14,269 bases of DNA from Candidatus Thorarchaeota archaeon (GTDB lineage Archaea; Asgardarchaeota; Thorarchaeia; Thorarchaeales; Thorarchaeaceae). The number at the start of each line of letters is the position of its first letter. Within the stretch, counting starts at the first letter, position 1. The notes below the pieces were generated by a model. The model had not been told where the DNA came from and made no database searches. It saw only the letters and a list, made by a program, of their open reading frames with translations. This document shows positions 1-7,183 of this stretch, piece by piece. Location: assembly GCA_011365025.1 (NCBI GenBank), contig RDOF01000057.1:1-14269 (forward strand). The letters are read 5' to 3'. The translations under genes and the position numbers were made by a program.

Positions 1-468
1 ATATAGGCCAAACCCACTTCCAACCACATTCTCACCGATCCATCCATCGATGAAGAATAGCCACTCCTGGGCGTTGAAGGGGATGATGGCAACAACTTGG
101 CTAGAATACAATGCTGCAAGAACTGCAAAGATAATCAGGAACGGAATGTAGTAAATGCACATTGGCTTGCATCTTGCCGACATTATCTGACTATTCAAAC
201 GCATTATTCTTGCTTGTTCATCTGCGACCTCCTGAAGAAGAAGCGGGTCCATGCTTTTTCTGGCTTGGTCAAACTTGGAGCGCCACACCTTGATCTCCTC
301 CATCTGCTCTTTCATCTTCTCAATATCGGTGAATCTGTTTGTCGCCCATATTGATATGACTGCCAGGCTCACGCTAACAACGAGGATAAACACTGCACTC
401 CATGGCATCGAGCCAACAGGAGAAAGAAGGTTTGTAATGGATAGAAGAAAGTCGCCCCATAGGTCCAT
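1..468 (-). CDS. DUF106 / EMC3-TMCO1 family membrane protein, C-terminally cut by window edge
   Basis: Partial gene: 156 codons are open from an ATG at 468 to the left edge, with no stop inside the window. The protein starts MDLWGDFLLS, has a membrane segment at about residues 21-42, a charged stretch at about 45-95 likely to form a coiled coil (IEKMKEQMEEIKVWRSKF), and a second membrane segment at about 104-125 (YYIPFLIIFAVLAAL). This order, and the run from the coiled coil to a KPM-then-membrane segment, is typical of archaeal DUF106 proteins. These are distant YidC/Oxa1-superfamily relatives of eukaryotic EMC3 and TMCO1 and are thought to help insert membrane proteins. The start at 468 fits the family's usual N-terminus. 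An in-frame ATG at 579 would add 37 residues overlapping the upstream frame and is less likely. Family call is from pattern recognition; function is from the family. Confidence 0.8.
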   Translation of the reverse strand, partial: MDLWGDFLLSITNLLSPVGSMPWSAVFILVVSVSLAVISIWATNRFTDIEKMKEQMEEIKVWRSKFDQARKSMDPLLLQEVADEQARIMRLNSQIMSARCKPMCIYYIPFLIIFAVLAALYSSQVVAIIPFNAQEWLFFIDGWIGENVVGSGFGLY

Positions 469-533
469 AGTATGTTCAGCTCTCTCGACCGGAGATAGTG
501 GTTCGGTTTTAAGGATTATCTTCTGCCGAGGGC

Positions 534-782
534 CTACGGCACCAAAGTGCGAACTGCTTTTCGTCTTGGCTGGCCGCATTTACAAAGCCTGAATCTCTGA
601 ACCACAATTTCGTTGGAAATCATGAGGAGGCGTTTCTTTTCATCGTAGTCAACGTCAGCTGTTCCGTACACGGGTTGAAATCCATCAGTACACGTATAGC
701 AAAAGTGACATCATAATCCATCTCTTTGGCAGTAAACGTGTAAATCCATTTGGCGCGTTGGAAGCTGAAATGAGCCAGACAT
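534..782 (-). pseudogene. Small cysteine-rich protein frame with one in-frame TGA
   Basis: This 83-codon frame runs from an ATG at 782 to a TAG at 534-536 and is interrupted once, by TGA at 711-713 (codon 24). Before the stop it reads ...VYCQRDGL, after it CHFCYTCTDGF..., then an acidic stretch (ADVDYDEKK) and a second CxC motif (LCKCG). The cysteines on both sides of the TGA suggest one metal-binding or redox domain. A TATA-like element (809-814) sits about 27 bp upstream of the ATG, as expected for a leaderless archaeal transcript. It may be a gene broken by a nonsense mutation, a selenocysteine protein, a sequencing error, or a gene that really starts downstream of the TGA (ATG at codon 48). 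Another frame over about 652-760 is also open, so a frameshift is possible. No family recognised. The DUF106 gene starts 65 bp downstream. Confidence 0.45.
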
Positions 783-805
783 GTTTACTTGTATAATTTT
801 ACTAG

Positions 806-815
806 CAATATATTG
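806..815. promoter_or_regulatory. Palindromic TATA-like element between divergent genes
   Basis: CAATATATTG is a perfect palindrome in the divergent spacer. On the minus strand its TATATT core lies about 27-33 bp before the ATG at 782, the usual distance from an archaeal TATA box to the transcription start, so that gene could be leaderless. On the plus strand it would start transcripts near 840. Confidence 0.45.
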
Positions 816-906
816 TACAATGTATTGAGAAATCGAACTTCAAAATAATTTTGTTTGGCATGAATTATGAACCATGTTCAAACGTTTACTATTTGCAACC
901 TTATAC

Positions 907-915
907 CTTTATATT
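907..915 (+). promoter_or_regulatory. TATA box for the 89-residue gene
   Basis: CTTTATATT resembles an archaeal TATA box. Transcription would begin about 25 bp downstream, near 938-942, leaving a leader of about 28 nt that contains the GGAGG at 952-956 before the ATG at 968. An AGTACACG site (924-931, minus orientation) lies between the TATA box and the predicted start, where a repressor could act. Confidence 0.5.
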
Positions 916-967
916 GCAGTGTGCGTGTACTCCCTACTTGTCTGCCAGCCGGGAGGGCCGACATACC

Positions 968-1237
968 ATGATGATGTTTACAAGGATGTTGAGGAGACAG
1001 GGTTTCTATCGAGTCAAGAATCAAGAGGACCCTGTGTACATGAAGCACTCTGTTGGACTCGGTGGAGTGTATGTTCGCATTGAAAACAAGAAAGCACTGA
1101 TCACCGTAAGAGACCTCGGAATTGAGCAGGAGTTCTCAAGGGTCAAGAAGCTCGAAACCTTCATCAATCAACTTGATGATGAAGCCTATCGAAACAAATG
1201 CTTCATTGTCCATCGCATGAGAGGTACTGGTTCCTAG
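968..1237 (+). CDS. Small hypothetical protein, 89 residues
   Basis: No family recognised. The protein is basic and apparently soluble (MMMFTRMLRRQGFYRV at the N-terminus), with an alternating strand-like middle (GGVYVRIENKKALITVRD) and a helical C-terminal part (FSRVKKLETFINQLDDEA). I chose the ATG at 968 because a GGGAGGG tract at 951-957 lies upstream at suitable spacing and a TATA box precedes it at 907. The frame stays open back to a TTG at 851 and an ATG at 860, but those extra residues look random and would place the start before the better promoter. ATGs at 971 and 974 are equally possible. It is followed after 57 bp by the HEAT-repeat gene on the same strand, so the two may be co-transcribed. 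The small cysteine-rich frame is divergent. Confidence 0.6.
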   Translation: MMMFTRMLRRQGFYRVKNQEDPVYMKHSVGLGGVYVRIENKKALITVRDLGIEQEFSRVKKLETFINQLDDEAYRNKCFIVHRMRGTGS

Positions 1238-1294
1238 TAGGCTAAGGAATATCTACATAAGTTCGACGGGCTACCAGCCTTTTGTGAGTGGGAC

Positions 1295-2692
1295 TTGAAT
1301 TCAGGAACCGACAAGCTCTTCCAAGCCGTGGCTCGTGGTGATTTTGTCACTAGCACCTCACTACTTCTTGAGCTTTGCAAGGAAGGAATCACTGAACCTT
1401 TCGTTGCTAAACTGCTTGAATATGAAGAACATTCAGCGCCAAGTCTTCGATTCAGGGACCACGTATTCAGTTTCCTTGGCCTTACTCCGTTCTATTGTGC
1501 AATCCAAGCTAGCTCCTCAGATGTGCTTAGACGCTTTTCTGGTATTGATGACCTAGGTGAAATTCAAGAGAAGGCTTTTACTTGGTCAAAGGAGCTCCTA
1601 GAGTCCAACAACCCACTAATCAGTCTCAAGTATCTTGAGTCAGAAAGGGTTCTAACAACGGGTTATGCATATGCATTGCCCAGCATTCTCGAGAGAAAGG
1701 CGCTAGAAATCGAATCTTGTCGAATCCCCGTTTCACCTGACGAGGATCACATTTGTGTGATACCTCTGAATGACACATTCTACGGTCATAGATTGCTGAT
1801 AGGGCTTGGTGAGAGATTCATTCCTCCTGAAAAACCGACGGGATTCTTTTACCGGAAACTGATTTTGACTAGGCGTGAATGGGAGCCTGTCAGGGAGTGC
1901 TTGGCCAATCTTGGCTACGAACCAAGTGCGATGCTCTTAGGCCTTGATGAGCGGGAGTGGTCTGATGTTACGGGGCACCTGCTTCGAGAATCTCGTCGTT
2001 CGCATCCCTCTAAAGAGGTTGCTTCTGTAAGGCAACTCTATGATTGTGCACTTGTGCTAAGCTTGAGCTACGACGAGGAGATGGCCCACAGAATTGCCAC
2101 CTTCGGGAGTAACTACGCCAATAGGGAGTTGATGAACTATGTTAGAGGGCCCAAGGGGGAGGTCAGATTCTCAGTTGTCAAGGCTTTGACAGACTCAGGC
2201 GACCCCGCAATTCTTGATTTTCTTTCCGGGCTAATTAGTGATGTCGATGAAAGGTCAAAGGGAGTAATAGCTCGCGGAATCTCGTCATTAGCTTCCACCA
2301 TGAGCAGATTTCTGAAAGACCCGCCAGGGGCACAAAAGAGATCACCAATTCCTGCGGAAACAACGTCTGTTCTCCTCAGATTGGAGAAGCTTTCAAGGCA
2401 TCCGAACACCTCTCTACGGATCGATGCATTGAGGGCTCTGGCATCCTTCAGAGACCCTAGAGCCCACAATCTACTGTATAATGCATTTGCAGCAGACCAA
2501 TCGAAGTTAATACGTAGCGAGATAGTCTCGTTGACAAAGAAGCTACCTAGAGAGGCTTCTGCCAGAATCCTCAAGATGGCGCTGGAAGATTCACATCAGG
2601 ATATTGTTACCCAAGCGGAGATGACTATTCTGCTGCTGGGAGGCGATTTCCTGCACGAGAGTTTAGATGAAGATGAGCACGAACTCAATTGA
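1295..2692 (+). CDS. HEAT-repeat-like helical protein
   Basis: A 465-residue, apparently cytoplasmic protein without signal peptide or membrane segment. The C-terminal third has HEAT/Armadillo-like helical pairs: about residues 287-332 (EVRFSVVKALTDSGDPAILDF), 369-400 (TSLRIDALRALASFRDPRAH) and 402-450. The xxxR..A..AL...DP pattern is typical of HEAT or PBS-lyase-type repeats, which form protein-binding solenoids. The N-terminal 280 residues are also mostly helical but match no family I know. The start is TTG at 1295: the frame has no ATG or GTG back to a stop at about 1239, and GTGAG at 1284-1288 can serve as ribosome binding site. The last 30 bp overlap the end of the convergent membrane-protein gene. 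A binding or scaffold role is inferred; the partner is unknown. Confidence 0.75.
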   Translation: MNSGTDKLFQAVARGDFVTSTSLLLELCKEGITEPFVAKLLEYEEHSAPSLRFRDHVFSFLGLTPFYCAIQASSSDVLRRFSGIDDLGEIQEKAFTWSKELLESNNPLISLKYLESERVLTTGYAYALPSILERKALEIESCRIPVSPDEDHICVIPLNDTFYGHRLLIGLGERFIPPEKPTGFFYRKLILTRREWEPVRECLANLGYEPSAMLLGLDEREWSDVTGHLLRESRRSHPSKEVASVRQLYDCALVLSLSYDEEMAHRIATFGSNYANRELMNYVRGPKGEVRFSVVKALTDSGDPAILDFLSGLISDVDERSKGVIARGISSLASTMSRFLKDPPGAQKRSPIPAETTSVLLRLEKLSRHPNTSLRIDALRALASFRDPRAHNLLYNAFAADQSKLIRSEIVSLTKKLPREASARILKMALEDSHQDIVTQAEMTILLLGGDFLHESLDEDEHELN

Positions 2693-3928
2693 TAACGTAA
2701 CGACAAATTCAACCAATTCCGAGCCAGAGAACCCCCAAGTTCGCCCGGCCTCAACGCTTTCTATAAGGTCCTGAGTGATTGAAAGGACTAGCGCATTCTT
2801 CTCTTGCTTTGCTCTCTCTTGCTCAGCCTCCATCTCTTCTTCCTTGGACAATGGCCTGTTCTTGGGCCGCATCTTTTCCTTCTTTTTAAGTTGAAGCAGA
2901 GCCCCGATTGAAAGATTATCTCGACGTTGGCAACAAATACCAAGGATGTGTTCCTTTCTACTTCTCAGAAGAAGATGAAGTATGTACTGGGCAAGGAGGA
3001 ACAGAGCTATGGCGGTCGCAGATACACCGATTGCAATTACATTCAGTCCTGCCCCCAAGTCGGTCTCCAACAGAAAGCTGCCAGTGATCGAACCTACCGA
3101 TGATATAACGGCGACAAGAAGGATCAGGACGGTGGCACGTGATACATAGGAACCAATCGGTTTCAGCGTGGAATAAAACTCGCTGTATCCCATTATGCTA
3201 TCGCTGCTTATGTCGACCTCCTCCTTCTCCAGTAATTCAACGAGTCCCGTGATTTTCAGCGACTCTCCGTAGGTGTTGTGAAGAGTATAGGTCATTCTAA
3301 TCACAGCTATTACAAGCCAAAGAAGTGACAGGTATGCTGGAAAGAAGAATGCTCCGAACAGAAGGTTGGTTACCACATAGAACTGAAGGATGTGAAGAGG
3401 GCCTGTTGCGTCATAAATTCCTGCTAAAGTGTACCAGTGCCAGTACGTCGGAGCGAATAATACTACTACGACTAGCATCGCTACCCAGATGTATTTCGCA
3501 GTCTTGGAGAAAGCAACTGATTTCACATACTTCGCAAAGTCATTGTAGTCCTTAGGATGCACAAAGAGGTTCTCAACTCGCTCTTTGTACACATCATCTA
3601 GAGGAAGTTTGACATAGCGCATTGGTTTCATACTCAAATTGTTGATTCCCTTTGAGCCAAGGATTCTGGTAAAGATGCCCATGGTCATTCTCGACAAAGC
3701 CAAGAAACACGCGATTAGAAGAAAGAAAGCGTAATTCCATGCATCGACAATAGCACGGTCCATCTGGTCTGTCCAATAGAAACTGAGAAAGCTGCATGCC
3801 GCCCAAGCAATTGCAAGAGGAAGCGTGACCCTCAAGCTATAGAGGATACCTGTCCTCAGGATTAGTGGAGTGTAGTATTCCGTTGAAGACTTCTTTTTTG
3901 GCAATCTCAAATCTCCCCGAAAATGCAA
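2663..3928 (-). CDS. Polytopic membrane protein, long paralog of the tandem pair
   Basis: A 421-residue membrane protein with no family I can name. Hydrophobic segments lie near residues 28-51, 63-85, 145-170, 182-212, 265-287 and 295-320. They are followed by a highly charged, lysine- and glutamate-rich stretch (345-380) and a last hydrophobic segment at the C-terminus (404-421). It is paralogous to the neighbouring 266-residue protein: IMGYSEFYSTLKPIGSY (245-261), LLLRSRKEHIL near 319-329 and TWGF (397-400) have close counterparts there, in the same order. The outermost start is TTG at 3928. A TTG at 3904 is better placed behind GGGGAG (3913-3918), so the protein may begin at PKKKSSTEYY. 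It is the last gene of the minus-strand cluster and its final 30 bp overlap the HEAT-repeat gene. Transporter, channel and lipid-related roles are all possible. Confidence 0.8.
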   Translation of the reverse strand: MHFRGDLRLPKKKSSTEYYTPLILRTGILYSLRVTLPLAIAWAACSFLSFYWTDQMDRAIVDAWNYAFFLLIACFLALSRMTMGIFTRILGSKGINNLSMKPMRYVKLPLDDVYKERVENLFVHPKDYNDFAKYVKSVAFSKTAKYIWVAMLVVVVLFAPTYWHWYTLAGIYDATGPLHILQFYVVTNLLFGAFFFPAYLSLLWLVIAVIRMTYTLHNTYGESLKITGLVELLEKEEVDISSDSIMGYSEFYSTLKPIGSYVSRATVLILLVAVISSVGSITGSFLLETDLGAGLNVIAIGVSATAIALFLLAQYILHLLLRSRKEHILGICCQRRDNLSIGALLQLKKKEKMRPKNRPLSKEEEMEAEQERAKQEKNALVLSITQDLIESVEAGRTWGFSGSELVEFVVTLSIEFVLIFI

Positions 3929-3993
3929 CTGTAATTTGTGCGAGAAGGTTTACTCAGATATATTCGCTTCGATACTATACGAACCATGCTGTT

Positions 3994-4794
3994 CTACGGC
4001 ATTGCACTCGCCAGAAAGACGAAGAATTGGCTTATCCAGAGTATTAGAGGTACTGCCGCCGTGACCAAGAACTCGAGCAAGTCAATGAATCCAAGACCCC
4101 ACGTTGATGTTGGCTTTAGGCTATCAATCGCGCTTTGCACTCTAGGTAGGAGCTCTATCTCCAGTCCCGCTGATGAGATTCCCGCCCCATTGTCCCCCCT
4201 TGATTTAGAGAGGGCTTCTAGCATAAGCTCTGAATTGAGAATGTCGCGCTTGGTAAGCAAGGCATTAAGGTTTTCTTCCTTCCTTTCACGGAGGAGGATA
4301 TGCAGCCCGTATTGAGTCCACAGAAGAAGCAGCAATGATAGTCCTATACTCCCAAGTCCAAGAAAGCCCAGGTCCTCTGGGGTCATTAAATCCCTCAGAA
4401 AACTGAACGTCATGAGATTAATGGCGTATGTTGATACAACAAATACTATGCCTAGTGCAATTCTTTGAAGATAGCTGCCAATAGGCTTGAGGCTTGCATA
4501 GAATGTGTCATAGCCCATGATTTCGCTAGCATTAGCGGTCTTGCCTTCTTCAAGCATCTCAATATAATGCCCAATTTTGAGCTTATATCGAAACTCCTCA
4601 GAACTCATCCAGTAGACAGCTCTGACCTGGTTTATGATTAGCAATCCAAGAGAAACTAGTCCAATCCAAAGGAAAAGACCACCAATTGTGTTGCCAATAT
4701 AGTAAAGCTCGATCCAGGGGGGATCGGTTTCTCCATAGAATGTAAGTGGTATGTTAGGATCAAGAATTGCAGATATTGTCACAAATAGGTACAC
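3994..4794 (-). CDS. Polytopic membrane protein, short paralog of the tandem pair
   Basis: A 266-residue membrane protein with hydrophobic segments near residues 1-12, 34-56, 110-132, 143-168 and 236-263. It matches the C-terminal part of the downstream 421-residue protein: IMGYDTFYASLKPIGSY (92-108), LHILLRERKEENL (164-176), and TWG (231-233) before the last membrane segment. It lacks roughly the first 150 residues of that paralog. The start is uncertain. GTG at 4794 is the best normal start, but the frame stays open back to the flavoprotein's TAA and the extra codons read RRYLIALFCSVYLF, a natural extension of the first membrane helix, without an ATG, GTG or TTG. It may be a naturally short form, a truncated duplicate, or start at a rare codon. 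It lies 45 bp after the flavoprotein and 65 bp before the long paralog. Function unknown. Confidence 0.78.
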   Translation of the reverse strand: MYLFVTISAILDPNIPLTFYGETDPPWIELYYIGNTIGGLFLWIGLVSLGLLIINQVRAVYWMSSEEFRYKLKIGHYIEMLEEGKTANASEIMGYDTFYASLKPIGSYLQRIALGIVFVVSTYAINLMTFSFLRDLMTPEDLGFLGLGSIGLSLLLLLWTQYGLHILLRERKEENLNALLTKRDILNSELMLEALSKSRGDNGAGISSAGLEIELLPRVQSAIDSLKPTSTWGLGFIDLLEFLVTAAVPLILWISQFFVFLASAMP

Positions 4795-4839
4795 TGAACA
4801 AAACAGCGCTATGAGATATCTTCTTGGGATTGGTGTTAT

Positions 4840-6051
4840 TTATTCTCTTTTGGAGACCTGCAGCTTCGACTTTAGATAGCTTGGAATGGAGTTTAGAATA
4901 GCGCTTCTCACTGACCGTTTTCCAATCAACATCTGTGCAATCATCTTCTGAGACTTCTCAGTCGATAGAAAGCCCCGTCCCATTGACTTCGAACCCCCTC
5001 CTTGGAGGAGGCGCTCTTGCAGCCAAAGACCCCATTTCAAATCGGACCCAAAGTCACTTGTCCATTTCTTCTCGTAGTCAGATAATCGCTTTCTTGAGAA
5101 GTCACTCTTAGAAATTGCATCTATTGCCGTCAGCGCTGCGTGTTTCCCTGCCTTCATTGAGTATGCAATCCCTTCACCTGTAATTGGCGAACAATGACCC
5201 GCAGCATCGCCTGCCAACATAATACGATTGCTGTAGGAAGGTCTAACGATTCCTGCAAGAGGCATAAGAGCCGACTCTGTTTTTCTTACCCTCATGCCTT
5301 TTAGCAAAGCCTTCGCAGATTCTGAGTGTGCCAAAAGATATTCCAAGTAGTCGTGAACTCTTTTGCCGTCACTTCGTATGCGGGATATTATCCCCCCCGA
5401 ACCAACGGCCGCTGAATCAGCTCTAGGAAAACACCATGCATAACCCCCGGGTGAATAATCACTTCCATAGTAGAAGTCAACCATCGGAGGGGGAGGTGGT
5501 TCATGAGGTATCAACTCCATCTGATATTGAACCGCGTACCCCATTTGGGAGTTTGATATTCTGTCACGGAAATTCAAGAATCTGAGTGAAAGAGGTGTTG
5601 CTCCGCTTGCATCTATGAGAAGGTTAGTGCTGATTGTATCAAGAACATCCTCTCTTCTGTATGCAATTACAACTCCATCTTCGTTAATGGAGACCTTTCC
5701 AGCCTCAGAACCCAACCAAATCGAGCCACGTTTGCCAATCTGTCTAAGTTGTGCGGCCCCCAAATCCTCTCTTGACGCATTTACACCCACAGGCATTCTA
5801 AAATCTCTCTCAAAGCTAACACCACCTGGGAAAGTGGCTCGAAGCGCAGTTATGGGAAATGACCCCTCAAAATGCCCAAGCTTAAACTCAGTCAAGGCCG
5901 CCTCCGGAACAAATCCTCCACATGGTTTATCCTTGCAGGGAGTTTCTTCCCTCGCTAGAAGGGCAAAATCAACCCCATGGTCCGACAGGATTTTCGCCGC
6001 ACTCAGACCAGCTGGACCGGCTCCTATAATAACCACTTCTGCATCCATCAC
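4840..6051 (-). CDS. Geranylgeranyl reductase family flavoprotein
   Basis: A 403-residue FAD-dependent oxidoreductase. Archaeal members reduce the double bonds of geranylgeranyl chains, mostly in archaeal ether lipids. Seen in the sequence: the N-terminal Rossmann motif GAGPAG (residues 10-15), KPCGG (42-46), DASG (147-150), the family signature PGGYAWCFP (201-209, matching PxxYxWxFP) and the FAD-binding GDAAGHCSPITGEGI (281-295). Length is normal and every motif is present, so the enzyme is probably active. Substrate is not proven: the family also includes enzymes acting on other isoprenoids. The start is GTG at 6051, directly followed by ATG at 6048; either gives MDAEVVIIGAG. A TATA box about 36 bp upstream implies a very short leader. 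It heads a minus-strand cluster with two membrane proteins, which fits a role in membrane lipid metabolism. Confidence 0.9.
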   Translation of the reverse strand: MMDAEVVIIGAGPAGLSAAKILSDHGVDFALLAREETPCKDKPCGGFVPEAALTEFKLGHFEGSFPITALRATFPGGVSFERDFRMPVGVNASREDLGAAQLRQIGKRGSIWLGSEAGKVSINEDGVVIAYRREDVLDTISTNLLIDASGATPLSLRFLNFRDRISNSQMGYAVQYQMELIPHEPPPPPMVDFYYGSDYSPGGYAWCFPRADSAAVGSGGIISRIRSDGKRVHDYLEYLLAHSESAKALLKGMRVRKTESALMPLAGIVRPSYSNRIMLAGDAAGHCSPITGEGIAYSMKAGKHAALTAIDAISKSDFSRKRLSDYEKKWTSDFGSDLKWGLWLQERLLQGGGSKSMGRGFLSTEKSQKMIAQMLIGKRSVRSAILNSIPSYLKSKLQVSKRE

Positions 6052-6083
6052 TCAAGCATCCCTATGGTTCATGCTTGGAGCTT

Positions 6084-6092
6084 CTTATAATT
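6084..6092 (-). promoter_or_regulatory. TATA box for the flavoprotein gene
   Basis: On the minus strand this reads AATTATAAG, centred about 36 bp before the GTG start at 6051. With the usual archaeal spacing, transcription begins near 6060, leaving under ten nucleotides of leader. Confidence 0.5.
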
Positions 6093-6181
6093 CTCTTGGC
6101 GCAATCAGCTGTACACTTTGCCTTTTATTGCGTAAACGCGGTAATCGAAAAGAAGTTTTGAAAAAAGGGGTTGCGTGTACT

Positions 6182-6198
6182 GAGCAGCAGTACTGCTC
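6182..6198. repeat. Small perfect hairpin GAGCAG/CTGCTC
   Basis: GAGCAG and CTGCTC form a six-base-pair stem around a five-base loop. It directly follows the AGTACACG-type site at 6174-6181 and lies about 130 bp upstream of the flavoprotein start. No T-run follows it on the plus strand. Role unknown. Confidence 0.45.
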
Positions 6199-6392
6199 GG
6201 GCCGCTGGGGTCGCAGAACACGAATGCGAACACGAGCGTAGGTCATCATATACTCAGTACACGTTTCTTTGTTCTTCTTCGAATAGTACACGTATGTTCC
6301 AATTGGTAAACATTAGGAGAGGAGAGAATTTCCAGATGAGAATAACCATTTGCTTATGAGGAACATCCAACAGAGCATATTACTGAAACAAA

Positions 6393-6416
6393 CGTTTACT
6401 GCGTTTTTAGTGAACG
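6393..6416. repeat. Inverted repeat CGTTTACT / AGTGAACG
   Basis: An eight-base stem (one G-T wobble if RNA) flanks an eight-base T-rich spacer. The left arm is an AGTAAACG site in minus orientation and the right arm a one-mismatch copy in plus orientation, so this could bind a dimeric regulator. The 12-mer CAAACGTTTACT (6389-6400) occurs again at 879-890. Confidence 0.4.
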
Positions 6417-7173
6417 CGAACCTATTTTGAACCTAGTAATACATGATCTGGCCATTTTGCATTGCCAGTGATATTGCCAAATACTACCAGGAGTAGACGC
6501 TTTCATTGGCTCCGCATCTTATATCGCCCCCAATTTCCAAACGGGCCTCTCTCTCACTCCATCGTACTCCTAAACATGATTTTCTGACTAGTACACGCCT
6601 TTCCTCAGAACCTTTCTATTTTTCGAACGGTTTTCCTATGACGAATTATTTATTTCAACATTCATCAATACTTTATGACCATCGTTAAATATTCCTCTAA
6701 TGGTACAAATTGCTCCATTTAGAGGCATATTTGGCATTTTCATTAAACATTATACTTCATTAACCATCATCGAATTTGTATGATGATGGCTTTATTTATT
6801 CACCCGAATTCCCCTGCGCACATAAAAGGAAGCTTCTGCGGTTTTTCTCGCATACTCATTTTCTGTGCTATAGGTTCTATGCCAAATAAACAAAGGCAAA
6901 TAACCAGGCCTATCCTCGCCAAAGGGTACTAGTACACGGTATGCGAGTATGCTTACAGAGACATTTTTCATCTATGGTAAGTATGTGTATTCGAAAAATG
7001 AATACAGAGAATTGATGACTGCCACATGAGATCACAACTAATGAGCCATACTATTCTATGGATTGCAATGATACGAAGGAAGTATGGAGAACTCCCAGTG
7101 ATGGTCACATAATGATGGCTGCCCCTGAAAATTTCGATAGTTCCATTTCACGGGCATACTTAATAAAAAATTA

Positions 7174-7183
7174 ACTATATATT
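7174..7183 (+). promoter_or_regulatory. TATA-like element, possible distal promoter
   Basis: ACTATATATT follows an A-rich tract and is among the best TATA-like sequences in the long intergenic region. It lies about 340 bp before the giant gene, so if it serves that gene the leader is about 310 nt; it could instead drive a small RNA. A weaker candidate near 7468-7478 is at a more ordinary distance. Confidence 0.3.

Larger units (their letters stand above)
687..931. promoter_or_regulatory. Cluster 1 of AGTA(A/C)ACG sites
   Basis: Four sites: AGTACACG at 687-694 (plus), AGTAAACG at 731-738 (plus), AGTAAACG at 883-890 (minus) and AGTACACG at 924-931 (minus). The last lies between the TATA box at 907 and the expected transcription start of the 89-residue gene. 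The first two fall inside the small cysteine-rich frame. A near copy, CGTACACG, is at 665-672. Read by eye; the binding protein is unknown. Confidence 0.45.
6174..6938. promoter_or_regulatory. Cluster 2 of AGTA(A/C)ACG sites
   Basis: Six sites: AGTACACG at 6174-6181 (minus), 6256-6263, 6285-6292, 6590-6597 and 6931-6938 (plus), and AGTAAACG at 6393-6400 (minus). All lie in non-coding DNA between the flavoprotein and the giant acetyltransferase fusion. The 6256 site follows a TATA-like ATATAC by a few bases. The same motif occurs in the 687-931 cluster and, by eye, nowhere else in the window. Confidence 0.5.

Noticed and set aside
469..579. Upstream ATG at 579 for the DUF106 gene
   Set aside because: The extra residues overlap the upstream frame and lie before the usual family N-terminus.
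652..770. Alternative minus-strand frame over the small cysteine-rich region (KWIYTFTAKEMDYDV)
   Set aside because: It looks partly coding but has no start codon ahead of most of it. Kept only as a possible frameshift explanation for the interrupted gene.
874..1083. 69-codon plus frame beginning MFKRLLFATLYLYIAVCV, resembling a signal peptide
   Set aside because: It overlaps the better-supported 89-residue gene in another frame, and its second half has no coding character.
5615..6241. Long plus-strand frame opposite the flavoprotein gene
   Set aside because: It mirrors the well-supported flavoprotein, is rich in Ser, Pro and Arg as antisense frames are, and has no family match.
7005..7060. 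Possible C/D box small RNA (TTGATGA near 7012)
   Set aside because: I could not find a matching D box and terminal stem at suitable spacing.
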